Positions 8,732-18,771 of a stretch of DNA of 64,000 nucleotides are shown piece after piece. The number at the start of each line of letters is the position of its first letter. Position 1 is the first letter of the stretch. Made by a program: the position numbers and the translations under genes. The notes under the pieces are model-generated. The model did no database searches, was not told where the DNA came from, and saw only the letters and a list, made by a program, of their open reading frames with translations. This DNA comes from Bradyrhizobium forestalis (lineage in GTDB: Bacteria; Pseudomonadota; Alphaproteobacteria; Rhizobiales; Xanthobacteraceae). The stretch is taken from positions 240,859 through 304,858 of the forward strand of contig NZ_PGVG01000005.1 of assembly GCF_002795245.1 (NCBI RefSeq). The letters are read 5' to 3'.

Positions 8732-9856
8732 TCAAGCAGCGCTGGCGACGTTCGCCGGCTCTGCGAGGTGATCGAGCAGGGCCTTCGCCGATTTCTTCCA
8801 CGAATAGAATGTCACGCGATCCTGTTGCCGCATGCGTTCCTGGTCCGAGATCGCGCCGGTTGCCAGTCTTTCGAGCATGAGCTGCTTCAATGCCTCGGCA
8901 TCGGTGGCGCGAAAATACGCAGCCGCGTCACCGCAGGTCTCCACGACGGCGTCAGCCGTCGAGGCGATGACCGGACAACCGAAGATCATGGCTTCGAGCG
9001 GCGGCACGCCGAATCCCTCGTAGAGTGAGGGAAACACGAATGCCGATGCGTGCGCATACAGCGCCGCGATCTCGCTGTCGGTCAGACGGCCGGCAAGCAG
9101 CAGGCCCGCAGCCCCTTCGCCCGAATTGTCCTGAAACACCTTGCTGTTGTCGCCGCCCACGATGACCAGGGGAACGTCAGCCCGGTCGAGCAGCTGCATG
9201 GCACGGATGGCGACGGAAAGATTCTTGTTCTTGGTCCTCGAGCCCACATAGAGGAAGAATTTCTGCGGCTGAACCCCGAGCCGGGCAATGATGCCGACGT
9301 CTGGTTTCGTCTTGGCGAAGTGCTCTGCGCTGTTGGGGAAGACCGGGATCTGCGTTGCCGATAGATTCAACACTTCGGCGAGCTCTCCGCGCGAAAAAGC
9401 CGATACAGTTGCGATGCTTGCATGCCGGGCGAGCAGCCGGCCCATCGTTCGGTGAACTGCCAGATAGCGCCAGTTGAAGAAGTCGGGCCGGCGAAAGACC
9501 TGGGCGTCGTGGATCACGACAATGTGGTCGCGATGGAAGACGGGACCGGAATTGGCCAGGCTGATCAGGCGGCCTCCGGCAGCGGCGCGCGCGAGATCGA
9601 TTTGGTCCCAGGCATGCCCATGCAACCGGCCAACGGAGCGAATCTTGATGCGATCGAGATCAAGGTTCTCGCTTGCATCCGCAGGCGTCAGCAACTGCCA
9701 ATCGGCGTTGCGCAGCGAGGCCGGAGTCTGCTCGGACGCCAGCAGCACGTCGATGGCCTTGACCATTTCAGCGGCATAGCGCTGAACGCCCGTGAGCTTT
9801 TGCGACAGAAAGCGGCCGTTGATGAAGAATTTCAATTGGCTACCACAATGGTTCAT
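8732..9856 (-). CDS. GT4 family glycosyltransferase
   Basis: I place the start at the ATG at 9856 (MNHCGSQLKFFING), giving 374 residues. The frame stays open further upstream, but that part is the antisense of the epimerase gene and has no family similarity. The protein has a GT-B fold with the acceptor motif KLTGVQRYAAEMVKAID and a donor domain from KFFLYVGSRTKNKN. The E-x7-E motif is intact in YEGFGVPPLEAM. Proteins of this kind often act as mannosyl- or rhamnosyltransferases in surface polysaccharide synthesis, but the donor is not readable. It is the first gene of the minus-strand cluster, so its promoter lies in the 160-base gap shared with the divergent epimerase gene. Confidence 0.8.
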   Translation of the reverse strand: MNHCGSQLKFFINGRFLSQKLTGVQRYAAEMVKAIDVLLASEQTPASLRNADWQLLTPADASENLDLDRIKIRSVGRLHGHAWDQIDLARAAAGGRLISLANSGPVFHRDHIVVIHDAQVFRRPDFFNWRYLAVHRTMGRLLARHASIATVSAFSRGELAEVLNLSATQIPVFPNSAEHFAKTKPDVGIIARLGVQPQKFFLYVGSRTKNKNLSVAIRAMQLLDRADVPLVIVGGDNSKVFQDNSGEGAAGLLLAGRLTDSEIAALYAHASAFVFPSLYEGFGVPPLEAMIFGCPVIASTADAVVETCGDAAAYFRATDAEALKQLMLERLATGAISDQERMRQQDRVTFYSWKKSAKALLDHLAEPANVASAA

Positions 9857-10016
9857 CGGAGTCCCGGCTGGGTTCGTGGGGATCTCGCGGTGGAGGAGCC
9901 GCAAGGGAGCAATCGTTAGGTACAGAAATATGACGCAACTCGGCATGGCTCCGAGGCGCCGCATGCATGGCCGGCGCCGCCTTGCTGGGTGTGAGTCCGC
10001 AGTGTAGAGGTCGGCA

Positions 10017-10904
10017 ATGACCGATGACACCCACTCCCTTCGCGGCGGCTCCCTCACCGCGACCGTCAAGGCGCACGGCGCCGAGCTGTGCTCGCTGAAG
10101 GACGGCGGCATCGAATTTCTTTGGCAGGCGGGTCCGGAATGGCCGCGCCACGCGCCGCTGCTGTTCCCGATCGTCGGGCGCCTTGCCGACGACGAATTGC
10201 GGCACCAGGGCAAGACGTATCGGCTGACCCAGCATGGCTTTGCCCGCGACAGCCGCTTTGTGTGGGCAGAACGCGGCGAGAGCCGCTGCACCCTGGTGCT
10301 CGATGACAATGAGGCGACGCGCGCGCTCTATCCGTTCGCGTTCCGGCTCACGGCTGCCTATGCGATCGATGACACCGGGCTCGATTTGACGCTCACGATC
10401 GCCAACACCGGCAAGGAGACGTTGCCGGCGTCGGTTGGCGGCCATCCCGCCTTCAATTGGCCGCTGCAGCCCGGCGCGGCAAAGGAGAGCTATGCGCTGA
10501 CTTTCGCGCGCGCAGAGTCGTCTCCGGTCCGCCGTCTCGATGGTGGACTGCTGCGCCCGGCAGTGGAGCCGAGCCCGGTCAAAGGTACCGCGCTCTCATT
10601 ATCCGAAACCCTGTTCACCGACGACGCCATCATCTTCGACCGGATCGAGAGCAGTTCGGTCCGCTATGCCGCGGGGCAGGGTGCATCGACGGGGCCCTGG
10701 TTGACAATGTCCTGGCGCGGCTTTCGCGAGCTCGGCGTCTGGTCGAAACCGTCAGGTGCGCCGTTCCTCTGCATCGAGCCCTGGCGCGGCTATGCCAGTC
10801 CCGCCGGCTTCCAAGGCGAGTTCACCGACAAGCCGGGGCTGATGCACATCGCGCCGGGCGCTGAGGAGGAGTTGTCCTACCGGATCGAGGTCGGATCGTC
10901 CTGA
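10017..10904 (+). CDS. Aldose 1-epimerase family protein (LacX-like)
   Basis: This 295-residue protein belongs to the galactose mutarotase-like beta-sandwich family. Two histidines in family positions are visible: one in TQHGFARDSRF and one in VGGHPAFNWPL. Members equilibrate alpha and beta anomers of aldoses or act on hexose-6-phosphates. It lacks a signal peptide, so it should be cytoplasmic. It is transcribed away from the glycosyltransferase cluster. The start at 10017 is fixed by its position just after the 3' end of the intergenic gap and by homology-like N-terminal content (LRGGSLTATVKAHGAELCSL). The exact sugar is unknown. Confidence 0.8.
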   Translation: MTDDTHSLRGGSLTATVKAHGAELCSLKDGGIEFLWQAGPEWPRHAPLLFPIVGRLADDELRHQGKTYRLTQHGFARDSRFVWAERGESRCTLVLDDNEATRALYPFAFRLTAAYAIDDTGLDLTLTIANTGKETLPASVGGHPAFNWPLQPGAAKESYALTFARAESSPVRRLDGGLLRPAVEPSPVKGTALSLSETLFTDDAIIFDRIESSSVRYAAGQGASTGPWLTMSWRGFRELGVWSKPSGAPFLCIEPWRGYASPAGFQGEFTDKPGLMHIAPGAEEELSYRIEVGSS

Positions 10905-10958
10905 CGCCGACCGCTTCCGCACGCATGATTAATTGCGAGGCGCGTGCTTCGATGATGT

Positions 10959-11085
10959 TCAGACCTCGATGCGCGTGAGATCCTCGCCGAGCACGATCGG
11001 CCCCGCATAGTCCTGCCTGACATCCGCCAGCAGCGCGTTCAGCATGGCATCGTCGGTGCGCGGCCGGTGGTGGAACACTAGATTC
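10959..11085 (-). pseudogene. C-terminal remnant of an unidentified protein, possibly MBL-fold hydrolase
   Basis: Read on the minus strand, about 38 codons ending at a TGA at 10959-10961 look like a genuine protein C-terminus. The string includes VFHHRPRTDDAMLNALL and then GPIVLGEDLTRIEV. Upstream, the same frame is Pro/Ser-rich and runs into the end of the acyltransferase gene, so there is no start or catalytic part. It resembles the tail of MBL-fold-type hydrolases as I remember them, but this is uncertain. It is most likely the stump of a deleted gene. Confidence 0.4.
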
Positions 11086-11118
11086 GGAGGCGGCGACGAA
11101 GCAAGCCGGAGCAGGGGG

Positions 11119-12282
11119 TCAGCGCAGACCGGCCGCGGTCGCGGCGAGAGGCGGCCGGATGCTTGATCGGTCGGATCCCGCGGATGTCAGGCGGTGTGCC
11201 AGATCCTGGGCGCGCCGTTCCACCAGATGCCATGTCGCGCGTGCGACGAGATAGCTCAACGCGGCGGTGACGACATAGGAGATGAGCAGCGAGACCAGTC
11301 CATCCGCGAGCGGCCAGAGCTGGCGCAGGCCGTAGATCACCGCGAAGTGCGACAGGTACATCGAATAGGAGTTGCGGCCGAGCGCCTCGAGCGGCCGCAG
11401 GCGGATCGCGAGGCGGATGCAGCCGGCCACCAGCCCGCCGAGCACGAGGTTGATCATCAGGTAGTTGAACTCATGCGAGCCGGTGGCGCGGTCGGCAGCG
11501 AAGGACAGCGCGATGAAGACGGCGACGATGGCGGCGTCGAGCCTTCCGAAACCGTCGCGCAGCGAGAAGAACAGCGCGCATCCGACGAGGAAGACCGGAA
11601 GCTGGTTCAGGAAGCTGATGTGCAGCGTGGTCCAGACGAAGGCCTCGTGGCCAGGGCCGTAATAGGCGGAGAACAGCGCGAACGCCCACGGTTTGAACAA
11701 GCAGACATTGACGAGATGCAGCGCAATCGCCAGCGCGAGATAGAGCTGGCGGCGCGATCCGAACGCGGTGATCAGAAGCGGGAAGACGAGATAGAACGTC
11801 ATTTCCGCCGCGATCGACCAGTCGCCGGGCACGACGCTGTTGACGCTGTCCGGCCAGAAGCCGTGCAGGAACGTCGCGGTCAGGATCACTTGAAGGGCGC
11901 CGATGCCGTTGGGCGCATTGTCGCTCGGTCCGGTGCCGTTGATGAGGAGGTAGGCCGGGATCGCGAGCCAGAACAGCGGCGCGATGCGCAAGAAGCGCCG
12001 GATGTAGAATTTGCCGATCGGATTCGTTTCCCCGCTGCGCTGCGTCCACATCAGGCACATCGTCATGGCACTGACGAAATAGAACACGTTGACGCCGGTC
12101 CAGCCGCACATGAAGGCAAAATCGACGGCGCGGATATTTGATGGAAAGGATTGTGAAACGTGAATCGCCATCACGCCGGCGATGGCGAGGCCGCGCAGGA
12201 CGTCGAGTGTGTGCGAACGGCCGAAAGGCACTGTGCCTTGCTCGGTTCGACCGGCAGCCAACCGGGCCTGCCCCTGCATCAC
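11119..12282 (-). CDS. Acyltransferase 3 family membrane protein (OafA/YrhL-like)
   Basis: This 387-residue protein has about ten membrane helices. The first one carries the family histidine (GVMAIHVSQSF). The family transfers acetyl or other acyl groups to sugars of lipopolysaccharide, exopolysaccharide or Nod-type molecules. The C-terminus after residue about 350 is soluble. The gene stands alone on the minus strand, about 1.3 kb beyond the end of the polysaccharide cluster. Modification of the polymer made by that cluster is an attractive inference but unproven. The first Met at 12282 is followed by a short polar stretch and then DVLRGLAIAGVM, typical for the family. Confidence 0.8.
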   Translation of the reverse strand: MMQGQARLAAGRTEQGTVPFGRSHTLDVLRGLAIAGVMAIHVSQSFPSNIRAVDFAFMCGWTGVNVFYFVSAMTMCLMWTQRSGETNPIGKFYIRRFLRIAPLFWLAIPAYLLINGTGPSDNAPNGIGALQVILTATFLHGFWPDSVNSVVPGDWSIAAEMTFYLVFPLLITAFGSRRQLYLALAIALHLVNVCLFKPWAFALFSAYYGPGHEAFVWTTLHISFLNQLPVFLVGCALFFSLRDGFGRLDAAIVAVFIALSFAADRATGSHEFNYLMINLVLGGLVAGCIRLAIRLRPLEALGRNSYSMYLSHFAVIYGLRQLWPLADGLVSLLISYVVTAALSYLVARATWHLVERRAQDLAHRLTSAGSDRSSIRPPLAATAAGLR

Positions 12283-12572
12283 GCCTGCTCCGTTGTTTCG
12301 TGTTTTGCAGGCCGGACAATAGAGGCGCGGCCGGGCTTTCCGAAGCCGAAGCCCTTCTTTACGTTAACCGCGGTTCAATCCGAAGCCGGATGTGCGGGAT
12401 CGGCGGTCTTGGGCTGGCGCGAGGCCGCTTGCAAGGCCGTCCGTGCAAGGATGCGCGGAATGAGAATTGTGCGCCAGTTCATACTTAATGTTTCGAGAGC
12501 ATGACCAATATTGTTTGCGCATCACAACGCGCCTAGTATCGCGGCAGGCAATTTCGGGGGCTCGAACAGGCC

Positions 12573-13388
12573 GTGAATGTCCGTTCACATGACAGCGCGT
12601 TGCGCGGCGACTTGAATTTGCAGGTCGGGTCGCAGGCACACGGGACACCCAAGACCGTGGTTGCTTCCGCACGCCAGGAATTGCGTCCGGCCGGCCGCGA
12701 GCGGCTGATCGTCGTCGAGGACGATCCGGTGACGCGGACCATGCTGGTCGGCTATTTCAGCGAGAACAATTTCGACGTGGTCGGCGCCGGCTCCTGCGCG
12801 GAATGCCGTCAGGCGCTGCGCGCGCGCACCGACCTCGTCTTCCTCGACGTGCAGCTGCCCGACGGTGACGGCTTCGAGCTCGCCAAGGAGATCCAGGCCG
12901 CCAGCAATGCGGGCATCATCTTCGTGACGCGGCGCGACACCGACGTCGATCGCATTCTCGGCCTCGAGGTCGCCGGCGACCATTACGTCACCAAGCCGAT
13001 CAACCTGCGCGACTTGCTCGCGCGTGCGCGTAGCGTGCTGCGGCGGCGCTCGATCGACCGCAAGGCGGCGCGCAACCACAATTCGATCGCGTTCGGCGAC
13101 TGGATCATCGACCTGACCCGGCGCGAATTGCTCGGCAGCGACGGCAAGCCGGTGGCGCTGACGCGCGCCGAATTCGACCTGCTCGCGGCGCTCGTCGGGG
13201 CCGACGGCAGGCCGCTCAGCCGCGACTATCTGATCGAGGTCGTCAGCAACCGCCAGGCCGAGGTTGACATCCGCACGGTCGATGCGCTGGTGGCGCGGCT
13301 GCGCCGCAAGCTCGTCGGCAGCGGCACGCCCGTGATCGCGACCGTCACCGGGGTCGGCTACAAGCTCGCGCTCAGCGAGCGGCTCTAG
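12573..13388 (+). CDS. OmpR-family response regulator
   Basis: This 271-residue protein has a receiver domain at about 43-160 and a winged-helix DNA-binding domain at about 175-268. The acidic pair is at E49-D50-D51, the phospho-acceptor is D92 (LVFLDVQLPDGDG) and the conserved Lys is in YVTKPINL. The C-terminal domain ends in the usual recognition helix and wing (VDIRTVDALVARLRRKL). The first 40 residues are an extension of no known family, so a later start is possible. No histidine kinase gene is adjacent, so this is an orphan regulator. Targets cannot be named from sequence. Confidence 0.85.
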   Translation: MNVRSHDSALRGDLNLQVGSQAHGTPKTVVASARQELRPAGRERLIVVEDDPVTRTMLVGYFSENNFDVVGAGSCAECRQALRARTDLVFLDVQLPDGDGFELAKEIQAASNAGIIFVTRRDTDVDRILGLEVAGDHYVTKPINLRDLLARARSVLRRRSIDRKAARNHNSIAFGDWIIDLTRRELLGSDGKPVALTRAEFDLLAALVGADGRPLSRDYLIEVVSNRQAEVDIRTVDALVARLRRKLVGSGTPVIATVTGVGYKLALSERL

Positions 13389-13436
13389 AGCATGATCCGG
13401 AAAAGTGTGCAGCGGTTTTCCGCCAAGATCATGCTC
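13389..13436. repeat. Palindromic intergenic repeat, family E
   Basis: An imperfect inverted repeat opens with AGCATGATCCGGAAAA and closes with the complementary GATCATGCT. A near-identical element lies at 46554-46599 in the opposite orientation. It sits between two convergent genes and could act as a bidirectional terminator. Confidence 0.7.
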
Positions 13437-13455
13437 AAGCAATAGGACATCACCG

Positions 13456-14253
13456 TCAACGCGATGCGACGCGCTTCCATCTGGCTTCGATGCGCGCCTT
13501 GATCTGGCTGACCCTGGCCTCGTGGGCGGCCCAATAGGCGCGGCTGGCGGCAGCGGTGCCTTGACGGTAGCGGGCATAAACGGCTTTGGGCTGCACCGGC
13601 ATCTTCGGGCGGCTCGCCGGTCTGGCCGGAGCTGCAGCCACAGCCGCGACCGGCGGCGCCGGATCAGCGGCCGCAGCTTCGGTCCCTGCCGACGAGGCGT
13701 TCATGGCGGCGAGACGGTTACGGGCTCGGTTGCAATAGACCTGCGAGCGCGCGGTCATCTCCTCTTCGCCATGACCCGCCCGGTATTTCATCAGGGCGCG
13801 GCAGAGGTCCCCGCCGGCCAGACGCCAGGACCGGCTGAGATAAAGCACCCCGTAATGGATGTTGATGTCAGGCTCCGCCAGTTCCGCATTGCTTCCGCGG
13901 AAACCCAGCATCGCCGCCGTCTCGGGGCGCACCTGCATCAGGCCGATTTCGCCGACGCTGCCGATGACCGCCGGGTTATAGCCGCTTTCGACGAAGACGA
14001 CCGCTTCGGCGATATCCGCCGGCAAATCGGTGTTTGCGGTTTCTCTCTCGATGATCTTCCGGATCATGGCCCGGGATGACGGCGTTTCGCCGGCGCCGAG
14101 CTCAGTCCTTGCGTTGGCAATCGTCGAGGTCGTGTGCGGCCCGTCGATACCACCGTCGCTCGCATGTGCGCCGATCGGGGCCGACACAAGCAGGACGACC
14201 GCCGCGTGTCTCCACGTCGCGCCGAGAGTGAAGCATGCCCGATCCCACAGCAT
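13456..14253 (-). CDS. Lytic transglycosylase, SLT domain, exported
   Basis: I choose the ATG at 14253 (MLWDRACFTLGATW), giving 265 residues. It starts a signal peptide cleaved near residue 31 (AHA-SD). Upstream in-frame codons overlap the next gene and look non-coding. The SLT fold spans about 62-190. The catalytic Glu is E89 in VVFVESGYNP, followed by the family GEIGLMQVRPETA motif. It cleaves peptidoglycan between MurNAc and GlcNAc with formation of anhydro-MurNAc, in the periplasm. The tail after about 200 is rich in Ala and Pro and then basic. Without a secretion-system neighbour, general wall turnover is the safest role. Confidence 0.82.
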   Translation of the reverse strand: MLWDRACFTLGATWRHAAVVLLVSAPIGAHASDGGIDGPHTTSTIANARTELGAGETPSSRAMIRKIIERETANTDLPADIAEAVVFVESGYNPAVIGSVGEIGLMQVRPETAAMLGFRGSNAELAEPDINIHYGVLYLSRSWRLAGGDLCRALMKYRAGHGEEEMTARSQVYCNRARNRLAAMNASSAGTEAAAADPAPPVAAVAAAPARPASRPKMPVQPKAVYARYRQGTAAASRAYWAAHEARVSQIKARIEARWKRVASR

Positions 14254-14302
14254 GGGTTTGTCATAGAGCTCCGGGGTTAACAAACCGGCCTCTGGCGCGA
14301 GG

Positions 14303-15448
14303 TTACTGTCGCGCGCGGGCGCTCTGATCGGTGGGTCTTGCTTGCGAAGGCGCCAGCTGGTCATCGATCGCATAGAGCGTGCAGATAGGCGACCATTTCA
14401 TGCAGGCCGCCAGCGAGTCGCGCCGGGCGTCGCCGGCCGTGGCGCGGCTCGCGCGCCAGCCGTAGCCGCCGTTCGGCGACACCGCAAAAGCCTTGTGCGG
14501 CAGCATGCTTGCGAGGTAGCGCGCGAACTCGCCCCGCGCCGCCTCATTGAGCTGGGGCGGCGGCGGCAGCGGATCGGGCAGGCTCAGGATGTCATGGCTG
14601 AGCCCGCGCTCGCGCAGGAATGCGTCGAGATACGGCGTCCATTGCGGGCGGCCCGCGACCGAATAGAGATAATGGCCGTCCTCGCCGTAAGCCGGCGCCG
14701 CGATGAACCTGGCGTTGCCGCCACCGGCGCGAAACCCGTCATGGAGGCGGCGCGCGAGGTCGGGGCCGAAATACGAATCGTTGGTCGCATAGACCCACAG
14801 CATCGGCACGCGCGAGGTCCTGCCGAAGGTGGCGAAGGCCTGCACCAGCCCATCCGGATTGCAGACGTCGTCGTCATCGCGCGAGCCGCGGCCGCCAGCG
14901 AAGCTGATCGCGGCGACGAGACCGGGCGGGGCCTGCGCGCTCAGCGCGACGGTGGCGAGCCCGCCGGCGGAATGGCCGGCCGCGATCATGCCTGACGTCG
15001 TCACGTCGGCGCGGCGCGCCATCGCATCGATCGCGGCGCGCAGATCGGCAACCGCGACCGCGGCCGCCGGCAGGTACGCCGCCTTCGCGCAACCGCCGGC
15101 GCTGTCGACGCGTCCGCCGGGCGAGGTGCCGTAGCCGCGCCGCATCACGATCAGCGCCGCAAAGCCGCGCCGGGCGTATTCCAGCGCGATGCCGTAATAT
15201 TTGTGCGCTGACATCGTCGCGCGTTCCTCGAACTTGCGCGGCGAGCCGTGGCTGAGCAGGGCCAGTGGATAGCGCTTCGCCCCCGCCGGCCGCACCAGGA
15301 ACGCTTCCAGCCCCCGCGGTCCCGCCTCCGCCATGGGGATGCGCAGATCCTCGGTGTAGAATTCGGCGGCCCGCGCCGGTGCGCCGGCCAAGGTAAGGCC
15401 CATGACCAGGCCGGCGATCAGCAGGATCAGCTTGCACGAAGGGATCAT
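14303..15448 (-). CDS. Exported alpha/beta hydrolase (dienelactone hydrolase-like)
   Basis: The ATG at 15448 gives 381 residues and a clear signal peptide (MIPSCKLILLIAGLVMG, cleavage near ARA-AE at 27-28). The mature part is an alpha/beta hydrolase. The nucleophile elbow is GHSAG with S160, preceded by LSHGSPRKFEER as the oxyanion region. Members of this group are esterases or peptidases of unsettled substrate. The C-terminal 90 residues are unusual and carry two Cys (CMKWSPIC), which could form a disulfide in the periplasm. The gene overlaps nothing and lies just upstream of the transglycosylase, in the same direction and only 50 bases away, so the two may share a transcript. Confidence 0.75.
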   Translation of the reverse strand: MIPSCKLILLIAGLVMGLTLAGAPARAAEFYTEDLRIPMAEAGPRGLEAFLVRPAGAKRYPLALLSHGSPRKFEERATMSAHKYYGIALEYARRGFAALIVMRRGYGTSPGGRVDSAGGCAKAAYLPAAAVAVADLRAAIDAMARRADVTTSGMIAAGHSAGGLATVALSAQAPPGLVAAISFAGGRGSRDDDDVCNPDGLVQAFATFGRTSRVPMLWVYATNDSYFGPDLARRLHDGFRAGGGNARFIAAPAYGEDGHYLYSVAGRPQWTPYLDAFLRERGLSHDILSLPDPLPPPPQLNEAARGEFARYLASMLPHKAFAVSPNGGYGWRASRATAGDARRDSLAACMKWSPICTLYAIDDQLAPSQARPTDQSARARQ

Positions 15449-15527
15449 GGGACGATTCGAAGGGCGGCGGCGGTGTGGAGCATAGCACGATCGCTTCATG
15501 AATAGCCGCGAACACTCCTCTATCCCC

Positions 15528-15657
15528 GTCACCCTGAGGCGGCCGCTCCTTCAGCGGCCCTCGAAGGGCGACGGCCCGGCTGTATCGGGGCCGTTCATCC
15601 TTCGAGGCTCGGCACCCCGCGCGTTGCGCGGCGTACCTCGCACCTCAGGATGACGGG
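15528..15657. repeat. Palindromic intergenic repeat, family C
   Basis: The element opens with GTCACCCTGAGG and closes with the complementary CCTCAGGATGACGGG. Internal hairpins lie around AGCGGCC and the CTTCGAGG blocks. It occupies much of the gap before the phosphoglucomutase gene. Half of a related element is found at 20676-20735. Confidence 0.7.
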
Positions 15658-15781
15658 ACTTCTGTCTCCTTCGCCACCCGTACGGAACGCCTTCCGCATC
15701 GCGCGTGTTGTGCCCTTGGCGGGGGCCCGGCCGATGCTATGGTACCGGCTATTTCCGTGACGACAGAACGAGGATATTTCA

Positions 15782-17428
<1,647 letters not shown>

Positions 17429-17490
17429 TGCGACCGCGAGCGGCGTCGCTCTCACATCTCGCCAGAGGAGGCCGCGCCATCCCGCACGGT

Positions 17491-17594
17491 GTCATCACCC
17501 GCGAAGGCGGGTGATCCAGTACGCCGCGGCGTGAGTTGTGTGAACCCAATGTCTGCCGCGGCGTACTGGATTCCCCGCTTTCGCGGGGAATGAC
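17491..17594. repeat. Palindromic intergenic repeat, family A
   Basis: A roughly 104-base dyad begins GTCATCACCCGCGAAGG and ends with the complementary GGGGAATGAC. The inner arms read CCAGTACGCCGCGGC and GCCGCGGCGTACTGG. Related elements are at 22993, 40063 and 63203. It lies just after phosphoglucomutase and could end its transcript. Confidence 0.75.
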
Positions 17595-17606
17595 GGCCGA
17601 TATAAG

Positions 17607-17699
17607 TGTATACATCAGAAGAGCAATAGGTATTTAGATAGGCATTTTTTTGCCCTTGAACGATTCTATCCCTCCGCTATTGTATACATAACGCATACA
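17607..17699. promoter_or_regulatory. Paired TGTATACA operators upstream of the oxygenase gene
   Basis: The perfect palindrome TGTATACA occurs at 17607-17614 and again at 17681-17688, 74 bases apart, close to seven helical turns. A degenerate third copy (GCATACAT) follows at 17693. GntR/FadR-family regulators bind such short palindromes, and one is encoded in this operon, so looping autoregulation is a reasonable inference. Confidence 0.55.
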
Positions 17700-17721
17700 T
17701 AACCCGTGGGAGTGAGACTCA

Positions 17722-18768
17722 ATGACAAAACCCTTCCCCATGAACGCCTGGTACGCCGCCGCCTGGGACGCCGAGGTGAAGCCGGCGCTGTTGCCGCGGA
17801 CGATCTGCGGCAAGCATGTCGTGATGTACCGCAAGGCCGACGGCTCGGTGGCGGCGCTGGAGGATGCCTGCTGGCATCGCCTGGTGCCGCTGTCCAAGGG
17901 CCGGCTGGAAGGGGACACCGTCGTCTGCGGCTATCACGGCCTGAAATACAATTCGCAGGGGCGCTGCACCTTCATGCCCTCGCAGGAGACCATCAATCCG
18001 TCGGCCTGCGTGCGCGCCTATCCCGTGGTCGAGCGTCACCGCTACATCTGGCTCTGGATGGGCGATCCGGCATTGGCCGATCCCGCGCTGGTGCCGGACA
18101 TGCACTGGAACGACGATCCGGCCTGGGCCGGCGACGGCAAGACCATCCACGTCAATTGCGACTACCGCCTCGTGCTCGACAATCTCATGGACCTCACCCA
18201 CGAGACCTTCGTGCATGGCTCCTCCATCGGTAACGACGCGGTGGCCGAAGCGCCGTTCGACGTCACCCACGGCGAGAAGACGGTGACGGTGACACGCTGG
18301 ATGCGCGGCATCGAGCCCCCGCCGTTCTGGGCCAAGCAGCTCGGCAAGCCCGGCCTCGTCGATCGCTGGCAGATCATCCGCTTCGAGGCGCCGTGCACCA
18401 TCGCCATCGACGTCGGCGTGGCGCCGACGGGCCCCGGCGCGCGGGAAGGCGACCGCTCGCAGGGCGTCAACGGCTTCGTGCTCACCACCACCACGCCGGA
18501 GACCGAGAAGACCTGCCACTACTTCTGGGCCTTCGTGCGCAACTATCGCCTGGGCGAGCAGCGCATCACCCCCGAGATCCGCGAGGGCGTCTCCGGCATC
18601 TTCCGCGAGGACGAGCTGATCCTCGAAGCGCAGCAGCGCGCCATGGACGAGAACCCGGATCGCATCTTCTACAATCTCAACATCGACGCCGGCGCGATGT
18701 GGTCGCGCAAGCTGATCGACAAGATGGTGGCGAAGGAAACCCCGCCGCGTCTTCAGGCTGCGGAGTAG
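17722..18768 (+). CDS. Rieske oxygenase, VanA-type O-demethylase alpha subunit
   Basis: This 348-residue oxygenase carries a Rieske [2Fe-2S] site with C50-x-H52 and C69-x2-H72. Its mononuclear iron site lies around N154, D157, H160 and H165 in DNLMDLTHETFVHG. Length and layout match vanillate O-demethylase oxygenase (VanA), which removes a methyl group from an aryl ether as formaldehyde using electrons from VanB. A GntR regulator and a VanB-like reductase follow directly, giving a complete two-component system. The start has GGGAG at good spacing. The real substrate could be vanillate or a related methoxylated aromatic; sequence alone does not settle this, so I give no symbol. Confidence 0.85.
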   Translation: MTKPFPMNAWYAAAWDAEVKPALLPRTICGKHVVMYRKADGSVAALEDACWHRLVPLSKGRLEGDTVVCGYHGLKYNSQGRCTFMPSQETINPSACVRAYPVVERHRYIWLWMGDPALADPALVPDMHWNDDPAWAGDGKTIHVNCDYRLVLDNLMDLTHETFVHGSSIGNDAVAEAPFDVTHGEKTVTVTRWMRGIEPPPFWAKQLGKPGLVDRWQIIRFEAPCTIAIDVGVAPTGPGAREGDRSQGVNGFVLTTTTPETEKTCHYFWAFVRNYRLGEQRITPEIREGVSGIFREDELILEAQQRAMDENPDRIFYNLNIDAGAMWSRKLIDKMVAKETPPRLQAAE

Positions 18769-18771
18769 AGC

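Noticed and set aside
9857..10309. N-terminal extension of the GT4 gene to 525 residues.
   Set aside because: The extra stretch is antisense of the epimerase gene, and the GT4 family begins at the ATG at 9856.
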